From positions 1 to 35,861 of the forward strand of contig UQUM01000020.1 of NCBI GenBank assembly GCA_900544255.1: a DNA stretch of 35,861 nucleotides. Reading direction: 5' to 3'. Within the stretch, counting starts at the first letter, position 1. The number at the start of each line of letters is the position of its first letter. Origin of the DNA: an uncultured Sutterella sp. Its GTDB lineage: Bacteria > Pseudomonadota > Gammaproteobacteria > Burkholderiales > Burkholderiaceae_F. Shown in pieces: positions 30,168 to 35,861 of this stretch. Position numbers and translations under genes: made by a program. Below the pieces are notes generated by a model. It made no database searches. It had not been told where the DNA came from and worked only from the letters and a program-made list of their open reading frames with translations.

Positions 30168-31261
30168 GCGCCGAGAAAAATCCTACGTTGCAGAAAGTCG
30201 TTTTCGTCGATCGGGACGGAACGATCCTTGAAGAGCCCGCGGACTTTCAGGTGGACGCTTTTGAGAAGATGCGTTTTGTGGACGGGGTGATTCCTGCCCT
30301 GCGCGCACTCAAAATCGCCGGATTTAAGCTTGTGATGGTCTCCAACCAAGACGGACTCGGCACGGCGTCTTTTCCCCGGGTTGCGTATGAGGGGCCTCAG
30401 CGCCTTATGGAGCAGGTACTGGAAAGCGCCGGTGCCGGTCTGGATGAAGTGTTGGTCTGCCCTCATAAGCCTGAAGACGGCTGCAGTTGCCGCAAACCCG
30501 CGACGGGGCTTCTCGCCGCGTGGTTGAACCCCTGTCGTTTTGATCCCGAAAATACGTTCGTCGTGGGCGACCGGGATACGGACTTGGAATTGGCGCGCCG
30601 CTTGGGCGTCACGGGCTGCCGGGTGGGGCCCGAGGGCGAAAACTGGGACATCGTTGCCCGGCGGATTTTGGGCTCGCCCGCGACCGTGGACCGGTACGCA
30701 AAGGTCGTGCGCAAGACGCGGGAAACGGACATCACCGTTGAGGTGTGGCTTGACCGGCGCGGCGACAACCGGATTTCCACGGGCATCGGTTTCTTTGATC
30801 ATATGCTCGATCAGATTGCGGTGCACGGCGGCATCCGGCTGCACTTGACGGCCCGGGGAGATCTCAACGTGGACGATCACCACACCGTGGAAGACGTGGG
30901 GCTTGCGTTGGGGGAAGCGCTACGGCGTGCGTTGGGGGACAAATGCGGCATCCGTCGTTTCGGGTTTCTCCTTCCGATGGACGACGCCCGGTGTCGGTGT
31001 GCGCTCGATATTTCGGGGCGCCCGTGGCTTACCTTTAAAGCGAAATTTAAAAACGCCCGTGTGGGCGACTTATCGACCGCGATGGTGGAACACTTTTTCC
31101 GCTCGCTCACGACGACGATGGGGATTACGTTGCACTTGAAGGCGAAGGGAAAGAACGATCACCACACCGCTGAGAGTCTTTTTAAGGCGTTCGGACGGAG
31201 CCTCAGGGACGCCGTACGGGTGGAAGACTCGGATTTGCCCTCTTCCAAGGGAGTGCTTTGA
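30164..31261 (+). CDS. hisB: Bifunctional histidinol-phosphatase / imidazoleglycerol-phosphate dehydratase
   Basis: The 365-residue product fuses two enzymes, as in E. coli HisB. The N-terminal half is a HAD-type DDDD phosphatase: FVDRDGTILEEP with both Asp, VSNQDGLGT, the zinc-binding CPHKPEDGCSCRKP and VGDRDTDLELA. The C-terminal half is the IGP dehydratase: STGIGFFDHML, NVDDHHTVEDVGLALG and KNDHHTAESLFKAFGR, giving the manganese-binding histidines. It catalyses steps 7 and 9 of the pathway. The fusion is confined to certain gammaproteobacteria and a few other lineages, so its presence here matters. The start overlaps hisC by 4 nt. Confidence 0.95.
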   Translation: MSAEKNPTLQKVVFVDRDGTILEEPADFQVDAFEKMRFVDGVIPALRALKIAGFKLVMVSNQDGLGTASFPRVAYEGPQRLMEQVLESAGAGLDEVLVCPHKPEDGCSCRKPATGLLAAWLNPCRFDPENTFVVGDRDTDLELARRLGVTGCRVGPEGENWDIVARRILGSPATVDRYAKVVRKTRETDITVEVWLDRRGDNRISTGIGFFDHMLDQIAVHGGIRLHLTARGDLNVDDHHTVEDVGLALGEALRRALGDKCGIRRFGFLLPMDDARCRCALDISGRPWLTFKAKFKNARVGDLSTAMVEHFFRSLTTTMGITLHLKAKGKNDHHTAESLFKAFGRSLRDAVRVEDSDLPSSKGVL

Positions 31262-31869
31262 TGAAAGTCGTAATTTTGGATACGGGCTGCGCCAATCTTT
31301 TCTCGCTGGCGGCCGCGGTGAAGCGCTTGGGGGTTGAGCCGATCGTCACGTGCGACGCTGTAACGATTCGAAGCGCCGACCGGATTTTTCTCCCCGGCGT
31401 GGGGACGGCGCGCGCAGCGATGGCGTCAATCCGCGAGCGCGGATTGACGGAGTTGATCCGTACGGCGACGCAGCCGGTGTTGGGGATTTGCCTCGGAGAG
31501 CAGCTTCTCACGAGCAAAAGCGAAGAATCCCCCGGAGTGGCACTCTTGGGACTTTTACCGGATTCGGTGAAGGAATTGAAAACCGGGAGGCTTCCTCTTC
31601 CCCACATGGGCTGGAACCGGGTTAAGCCTGACCGCACGCAGCCGCCGTCTCGGCGGCTCTTTGACGGGATCGAAGATGATGCGTGGTTTTATTTCGTACA
31701 CAGCTATGCGGTACCGGTGGGAAAATCGACCTTGGCAACGGCCGACTATGGCGAAACGTTCAGTGCGGCCGTGGGAACGGAGAATTTTATGGGCGTGCAG
31801 TTTCACCCGGAACGCTCCGGACGCGCCGGAGCCCGGCTCCTCGCGAATTTTTTGGGAGTCTTCGCATGA
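31261..31869 (+). CDS. hisH: Imidazole glycerol phosphate synthase, glutaminase subunit
   Basis: HisH releases ammonia from glutamine and feeds it to HisF. The 202 residues from the ATG at 31261 show the triad: Cys in GICLGEQLL, His in VQFHPERSG, and Glu in the same stretch. VVILDTGCANLFSL opens the protein. HMGWNRV lies midway. The ATG shares one base with the hisB stop (TGATG). Confidence 0.95.
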   Translation: MKVVILDTGCANLFSLAAAVKRLGVEPIVTCDAVTIRSADRIFLPGVGTARAAMASIRERGLTELIRTATQPVLGICLGEQLLTSKSEESPGVALLGLLPDSVKELKTGRLPLPHMGWNRVKPDRTQPPSRRLFDGIEDDAWFYFVHSYAVPVGKSTLATADYGETFSAAVGTENFMGVQFHPERSGRAGARLLANFLGVFA

Positions 31870-32597
31870 TTATTCCGGCCATTGACCTTTTGGACGGTCG
31901 CGTGGTGCGGCTGCGTCAGGGCGATTTTCAGGCGACGACGGACTACGGGGATGAAGCCATAAAGCGCCTCACAGACTATGCCGAAGCCGGTGCTCCGAGG
32001 TTGCATCTCGTGGATTTGACGGGCGCCAAAAATCCGGCGGCGCGGCAGTTGCCGCTCATCCGTCGTATTGTTGATGCGCTGCCCTCTAAGGTTCAACTTC
32101 AGACCGGGGGCGGCATTCGTACGAGAGACGATGTGAAGGCGCTTCTTGACGCCGGCGTAACGGCGGTCGTCGTGGGATCGCAGGCGGTGAAGGCCCCCGA
32201 CGTCGTGCGGCTGTGGTTCACGGAATTCGGCCCTGAGCGGATCGTGCTCGCCTTGGACGTCCGGGTGTCGGATTTGGGTTCGGCTCAGGTAGCGACTGCC
32301 GGGTGGCAGGAAACGTCCGGAGCATTGATTGACGACGTCGTTAAGACGTACCTCCCCTGCGGGTTAAGGCACGTGCTCTGCACCGACATTGCCCGCGACG
32401 GAATGATGACGGGGCCCTCCGTTGATCTTTATGCGCGGCTGGCCAAAGCTTTCCCGCAGGTGGCGTGGCAGGCCTCGGGCGGCATCGCGAGCTTGGCCGA
32501 CGTGCGGGCGGCGGAAAATGCGGGGGCCGCAGGCGTCATCGTCGGCCGCGCGCTGTTGGAAAACCGCTTTACGGTAAAGGAGGCGCTCTCATGCTAG
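31866..32597 (+). CDS. hisA: Phosphoribosylformimino-5-aminoimidazole carboxamide ribotide isomerase
   Basis: HisA is a (beta/alpha)8 barrel isomerase. The 243-residue product begins MIIPAIDLLDGRVVRLRQGD with the catalytic Asp (AIDL), then LHLVDLTGAKN, QTGGGIRTRDDV, LALDVR, CTDIARDGMMTGPS and ASGGIASLADV. The start at 31866 overlaps the hisH stop by 4 nt (ATGA); a longer frame from 31683 is only a shadow of hisH. Confidence 0.95.
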   Translation: MIIPAIDLLDGRVVRLRQGDFQATTDYGDEAIKRLTDYAEAGAPRLHLVDLTGAKNPAARQLPLIRRIVDALPSKVQLQTGGGIRTRDDVKALLDAGVTAVVVGSQAVKAPDVVRLWFTEFGPERIVLALDVRVSDLGSAQVATAGWQETSGALIDDVVKTYLPCGLRHVLCTDIARDGMMTGPSVDLYARLAKAFPQVAWQASGGIASLADVRAAENAGAAGVIVGRALLENRFTVKEALSC

Positions 32598-33367
32598 CCA
32601 AACGCATTATTCCCTGTCTTGACGTGAAGGACGGCGTCGTCGTGAAGGGCGTGAAATTCCGCGGCCACGAAGTGGTGGGGGACATCGTGCCCCTGGCACG
32701 GCGCTACGCGCAAGAAGGTGCCGACGAACTTGTTTTTTACGATATTACGGCCTCCCCCGCCGGCCGTACGGTGGACCGTACTTGGGTGACGCGCGTTGCC
32801 CAAGCGATCGACATTCCCTTTTGCGTCGCAGGCGGCATTCGCTCTGTGGAAGACGCGGCAGGGCTTCTTGCGGCGGGCGCCGACAAGATTTCCGTGAATT
32901 CCCCGGCACTTGCCGATCCCGCGCTCATTACGCGCTTGGCCGAACGCTTCGGCGTGCAGTGCGTGGTGGTGGGGATTGACTCTTGGAAAGATCCGTCGAC
33001 CGGCATTTATTGGGTGAATCAATTCACCGGGGACGAAAAACGTACCCGCGTCACGGGGCGCCGGACGCTTGATTGGGTCAAAGAAGTTCAGGAACGCGGC
33101 GCCGGTGAAATCGTTCTCAACATGATGAACGAAGACGGCGTGCGCCGGGGTTACGACATCGAACAACTCAAAGCCGTGCGGACCATTTGTCGAGTTCCCT
33201 TGGTCGCGAGCGGCGGCGCGGGCGAAATGCGGCATTTCCTTGAGGCGTTTCGAGACGCCCGCGTGGACGGCGCTCTTGCGGCGTCGGTATTTCATAAACA
33301 AATCATCAACATTCAGGAACTTAAGAACTGGTTGGCCGACAACGGCACGGAGGTAAGAACATGCTGA
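32591..33367 (+). CDS. hisF: Imidazole glycerol phosphate synthase, cyclase subunit
   Basis: HisF uses the ammonia of HisH to close the imidazole ring. The 258-residue barrel shows RIIPCLDVKDGVVVKGVKF with the catalytic Asp, FYDITASPAGR, VAGGIRSVEDA, KISVNSPAL, VVVGIDS, LNMMNEDGVRRGYD (second catalytic Asp) and ASGGAGEMRHF. It begins 7 nt before the end of hisA and overlaps hisI by 7 nt. Confidence 0.96.
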   Translation: MLAKRIIPCLDVKDGVVVKGVKFRGHEVVGDIVPLARRYAQEGADELVFYDITASPAGRTVDRTWVTRVAQAIDIPFCVAGGIRSVEDAAGLLAAGADKISVNSPALADPALITRLAERFGVQCVVVGIDSWKDPSTGIYWVNQFTGDEKRTRVTGRRTLDWVKEVQERGAGEIVLNMMNEDGVRRGYDIEQLKAVRTICRVPLVASGGAGEMRHFLEAFRDARVDGALAASVFHKQIINIQELKNWLADNGTEVRTC

Positions 33368-34002
33368 CTCAAAACGACATTGAAACCCTCGATTGGGACA
33401 AGAACGCGGGACTTATTCCCACCGTCATCGAAGATGCGGTGAGCGGCCGCGTGCTGATGCTTGCGTACATGAATCGCGAATCGCTTCAGAAAACGCTCGA
33501 AACGAAACGCGTCACGTTTTTCTCCCGCAGCAAGGGGCGGCTCTGGACGAAGGGCGAAACCTCGGGGAACTTTTTAAATCTCGTGGATTTGGCCGCAGAC
33601 TGCGACAAGGATACGCTGCTCGTCACGGTAAACGCCGAGGGGCCGGCCTGTCACTTGGGGACGACGAGCTGCTTTGGGGACCTGCAGAGCCGTTGGCAGT
33701 TCCTGCGGGATTTGGAAGTGCTCCTCGCGTCCCGTAAGGGGGCCGATCCCGCCACGTCCTACACCGCGAGCCTCTACGCCCGAGGCACGAAGCGCATTGC
33801 TCAGAAGGTGGGCGAAGAAGGTGTGGAAACGGCCTTGGCGGCCACCGTGCACGACCGGGAAGAATTGAGAAACGAAGCGGCGGACTTGGTGTATCACCTT
33901 CTCGTTCTCCTGCAGGCGGAAAACCTGGAATTAGCGGACGTCATCGACATTCTGCGCGAACGTCACGCGGCGCGCGAAGCCAAAGCGGCACCGGAAAAAT
34001 AA
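33361..34002 (+). CDS. hisI: Bifunctional phosphoribosyl-AMP cyclohydrolase / phosphoribosyl-ATP pyrophosphatase
   Basis: The 213 residues join HisI and HisE, catalysing steps 3 and 2. The cyclohydrolase half has MLAYMNRESLQKTLET, SRSKGRLWTKGETSGN, and DCDKDTLLV with CHLGTTSCF for the zinc site. The pyrophosphatase half (from about 115) has SYTASLYARG, AQKVGEEGVETALAA and NEAADLVYHLLVLL, with the acidic metal ligands. Last gene of the operon. Confidence 0.96.
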   Translation: MLTQNDIETLDWDKNAGLIPTVIEDAVSGRVLMLAYMNRESLQKTLETKRVTFFSRSKGRLWTKGETSGNFLNLVDLAADCDKDTLLVTVNAEGPACHLGTTSCFGDLQSRWQFLRDLEVLLASRKGADPATSYTASLYARGTKRIAQKVGEEGVETALAATVHDREELRNEAADLVYHLLVLLQAENLELADVIDILRERHAAREAKAAPEK

Positions 34003-34381
34003 CGACGACGCGGGCCGGTGTCCTTGGTTTTCGGCAACCAGCCCGCGGCTTTCGCGACCTCAGAAGTCGTTTGTTGCCCGGCGGCCCTTCAAAAGGCTCG
34101 CCGGGTTGAGAGTGGACGGACGGCATCCCGTACGGACGAAAAGAAGCGTCGCCCCGCGGTCGAGCCGGGTTCGGACGGTTGTGGCGGCTGGATGAGGGTC
34201 TCCTCGAAGGAACCTCTCGAGTATAGATGGAACATCGGCGGATTTTCTGACGGGGCACAAGATTCCGCTTCCGTTGTTTGAAAAAAGTCATTCTTCTTTG
34301 ACGATTTCGGCACGGCTTCAAACTTTCTTTCCCGCGATTGTGTTAGGCTTCGCATTTCGAAACTTTTCCCCGGTTGTACCC
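34003..34381. other. His operon 3' end and intergenic stretch before the PPTase gene
   Basis: No gene recognised. Two GC-rich hairpins follow hisI: GCGGGC/GCCCGC (34010-34046) and CCCGGCGGCC with GGCTCGCCGGG (34077-34105). Neither has a long T run, but the second has TTG after it. They probably end the his transcript. TTGACG at 34298-34303 is a possible -35 for the next gene, without a clear -10. Confidence 0.5.
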
Positions 34382-35071
34382 ATGGCTTCTGCAACGATCA
34401 AAGACGCTCACGGATTGATTCTCACCATGCCCCGCAATCCTGAACTGCCGCCGGCGGATTTGGTGGAATCCTGGCTCACCGACACTGCCAAACATCGCGC
34501 GGCGTCGTTTGCGAGCTTAAAACGTCGGGCCGACTACCTTTGGGTGCGACTGATGCTCCGTTACCTTCTGCGCCGCTTCTTTGAATACGGGGCGGTCTTA
34601 AAGGAACGTCCTCCCTTCTCGCCTCTGATCGTAGGACGCGACGGAGATCTCATTACGCCCCTTTATGCCACGATTTCGCATACGGGTACCTTTGTGGGCG
34701 TTGGAATTGCTTCCTGCCCGATCGCGATCGACTTGGAAGTGATTTCGAAAGACCGTCCGGTGGAAGACCTCTATAAGCGTCTCTATGGGGACGATCAATT
34801 TGCCCGTGTGGCGGATGATCCGGTGACTGCTTTTTATCGGGCCTGGGGGATGAATGAATGTGCCGTGAAGCTGCCCGGCGTTTTTGTGACGGATAACGGC
34901 CCCCTGCATGTGACGAACCGCGACGGAACGGCTGCGCACACGGTGCATCAAACCGTCGGTGAAGATACGCTGATGACGATCGTAACGGAACACCGCGCGG
35001 AAATTGGGTGCTTTGAAACGACGTGGAACGATGTGGCGACGTGTTTGGCCGGAATGAATCCGGAGGAATAA
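34382..35071 (+). CDS. 4'-phosphopantetheinyl transferase family protein
   Basis: These enzymes attach phosphopantetheine from CoA to acyl or peptidyl carrier proteins. The 229-residue product (from the ATG at 34382) has the two hallmark motifs: ATISHTGTFVGVGIASCPIAIDLE, with the metal-binding Asp and Glu of IDLE, and YRAWGMNECAVKL, corresponding to the usual W-x-x-KE-x-x-x-K with Asn-Glu instead of Lys-Glu. The size fits Sfp-like members. A TTG at 34274 gives a longer frame, but its extra part is not family-like. The carrier protein target is unknown; no synthase gene is nearby. Confidence 0.8.
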   Translation: MASATIKDAHGLILTMPRNPELPPADLVESWLTDTAKHRAASFASLKRRADYLWVRLMLRYLLRRFFEYGAVLKERPPFSPLIVGRDGDLITPLYATISHTGTFVGVGIASCPIAIDLEVISKDRPVEDLYKRLYGDDQFARVADDPVTAFYRAWGMNECAVKLPGVFVTDNGPLHVTNRDGTAAHTVHQTVGEDTLMTIVTEHRAEIGCFETTWNDVATCLAGMNPEE

Positions 35072-35079
35072 ATAAAGCC

Positions 35080-35126
35080 CCGTACCCAATCCGGAGTACG
35101 GAGCCCGGGAAGCAGCCTCCCTTTTT
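35080..35126. terminator. Hairpins between the convergent PPTase and TorD genes
   Basis: CCGTAC/GTACGG (35080-35101) begins 9 nt after the PPTase stop, then a weak GGGA/TCCC structure precedes TTTTT (35121-35125). Together they may end the PPTase transcript. The TorD stop overlaps the T run. Confidence 0.45.
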
Positions 35127-35652
35127 AGTCCGCAGCGTCTAATGCCCGTTCTTTCTTGAGAAAGAGATCAAACGCATCCCAAATAACGAGAATCGGCTTA
35201 TTTTCGGCCGTCGCATGAACTTTCGCGGAAAGTCTGTCGAGCCATTCACCGAAGTGTTCTTTTACGAAAACCTTCGTGTCGCGCTTATTTTCGATGGAGT
35301 ACGCGAGGAATCCCAAAAGAACGCTCAGATGGTCTTCCGGCAGGTTGTCGTCCGTCTTCATCGTTACGCCGGCAGTCCGATACGTTTCTCGGGCAGCAAG
35401 GCACGGCGACTGATTGGTGAGATGCATCTCGTTACTCCAGGCCGCTTCCGACAAAGGAATCGTTTCCGCCCCTACCCCAAAAAAGAGTTTGGCCCACGCA
35501 TGACGTTCGGCCTTCGTAACAATGATGGGCGTCGTCGTATCCTGAAGCGCTTCGGAAACCGCAGGCCAATAAGAACCGACGGAATCATGGAAGAGTCCGC
35601 GGAAGAATTCAGAGAAGTAGCGGCAGCAGAAGGCGCGTTCAGCGGGAGTCAT
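35125..35652 (-). CDS. TorD/DmsD-family molybdoenzyme chaperone
   Basis: TorD-family proteins bind the Tat signal of molybdenum-cofactor enzymes and guard folding before export. The 175-residue all-helical product has the key motif LPEDHLSVLLGFLAYSIE near 105, matching the family's PxDHxxxELxFLA. It also has an FGEWLDRLSAKV helix. The start at 35652 lies after an AGGTGA at about -14. A client oxidoreductase is not in the window, though one may lie to the right. Assignment to a subfamily is not possible. Confidence 0.78.
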   Translation of the reverse strand: MTPAERAFCCRYFSEFFRGLFHDSVGSYWPAVSEALQDTTTPIIVTKAERHAWAKLFFGVGAETIPLSEAAWSNEMHLTNQSPCLAARETYRTAGVTMKTDDNLPEDHLSVLLGFLAYSIENKRDTKVFVKEHFGEWLDRLSAKVHATAENKPILVIWDAFDLFLKKERALDAAD

Positions 35653-35676
35653 AACTTATTCTTATCACCTAAAGAG

Positions 35677-35715
35677 TAAAAACCGCAGACGCCTTCCGTA
35701 AAACACGTCTGCGGT
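35677..35715 (-). terminator. Intrinsic terminator reading leftward
   Basis: ACCGCAGACG (35682-35691) and CGTCTGCGGT (35706-35715) form a 10-bp stem; on the minus strand TTTTTAC follows. It would end a minus-strand transcript coming from the right edge, upstream of the TorD promoter. Confidence 0.8.
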
Positions 35716-35784
35716 GACAATATGAGGGTCGCAGAATAAACCAAAACGGAACTTTCTGCCGCCTTCTTGGGGTAAAGCCTTAGA

Positions 35785-35861
35785 GTGACAGCTCCCCGCC
35801 CTGACGGGCGAGGCTTCCTGTTTCGTCGAACATAGCCCGGCGTACCGGGGCTTACGCGTTC
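35785..35861 (-). mobile_element. Possible right end of an IS200/IS605-type element, with omega-RNA-like 3' end
   Basis: On the minus strand, a hairpin with AGCCC-type arms (about 35834-35852) is followed by GGAAGCCTC, then a GC-rich hairpin whose arms are 35794-35801 and 35806-35813 with loop GTCA, then GGAGCTGTCAC ending at 35785. This layout resembles the right ends that follow tnpB in IS605-like elements, where the end also forms the 3' end of the guide scaffold RNA. A TAA at the window edge could end tnpB. The bulk of the element is off the window, so this is a motif-level call. Confidence 0.45.

Overview
The window looks like a piece of chromosome from a host-associated betaproteobacterium of the Burkholderiales, most likely Sutterella/Parasutterella-like. 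This is inferred from the purN-rsmB pair, the proteobacterial-type genes (thiC, M20 amidohydrolase, TorD-type chaperone) and several AAA-ATPase_like/PD-(D/E)XK genes of the kind common in gut bacteria. No rRNA or tRNA gene is visible, so the taxon is an inference. Housekeeping genes alternate with accessory islands.

Region 1 (1-3415) is mobile. An IS4-type transposase, open at the left edge, abuts a remnant of a gokushovirus (Microviridae) prophage on the minus strand. The remnant has VP5, VP3, a 19-residue arginine-rich ORF and a truncated major capsid gene VP1; VP2 and VP4 are not seen. A 28-bp palindrome with the 11-6-11 layout of a XerC/XerD dif site lies next to VP5. Region 2 (3640-7142) has a promoter, a TPP riboswitch and thiC. 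A structured leader RNA follows, with mutually exclusive antiterminator and terminator, ahead of a 51-residue membrane protein, then a DMT-family exporter. Region 3 (7143-13710) is an accessory island: an autoregulated hipBA-like pair whose HipA has lost its kinase residues, an unknown ORF, a broken AAA-ATPase_like gene fused to the start of a type III methyltransferase gene, and a large unknown protein.

Region 4 (13771-17428) is housekeeping on the minus strand: purN-rsmB and an M20 amidohydrolase. A second, intact AAA-ATPase_like gene follows (17597-19321). Region 5 (19641-23533) is a two-gene [FeFe]-hydrogenase operon: a group A catalytic subunit and a NuoF-remnant/GltD-like flavoprotein that probably links it to NAD(P)H. 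No maturases are present. A second DMT exporter (23811-24746) and an AlbA_2/RecG-like regulator with a phased array of TGGCGGTT repeats in front of it follow.

Region 6 (26454-34105) is a complete histidine operon, hisG-D-C-B-H-A-F-I, in the E. coli gene order. It has bifunctional hisB, bifunctional hisIE, long-form hisG and a leader peptide with four consecutive His codons followed by an intrinsic terminator (transcription attenuation). Many of its genes overlap, so it is probably one transcript giving histidine from PRPP and ATP. Region 7 (34382-35861) has a phosphopantetheinyl transferase, a TorD-family molybdoenzyme chaperone and, at the right edge, what looks like the right end of an IS200/IS605 element with an omega-RNA-like 3' end.
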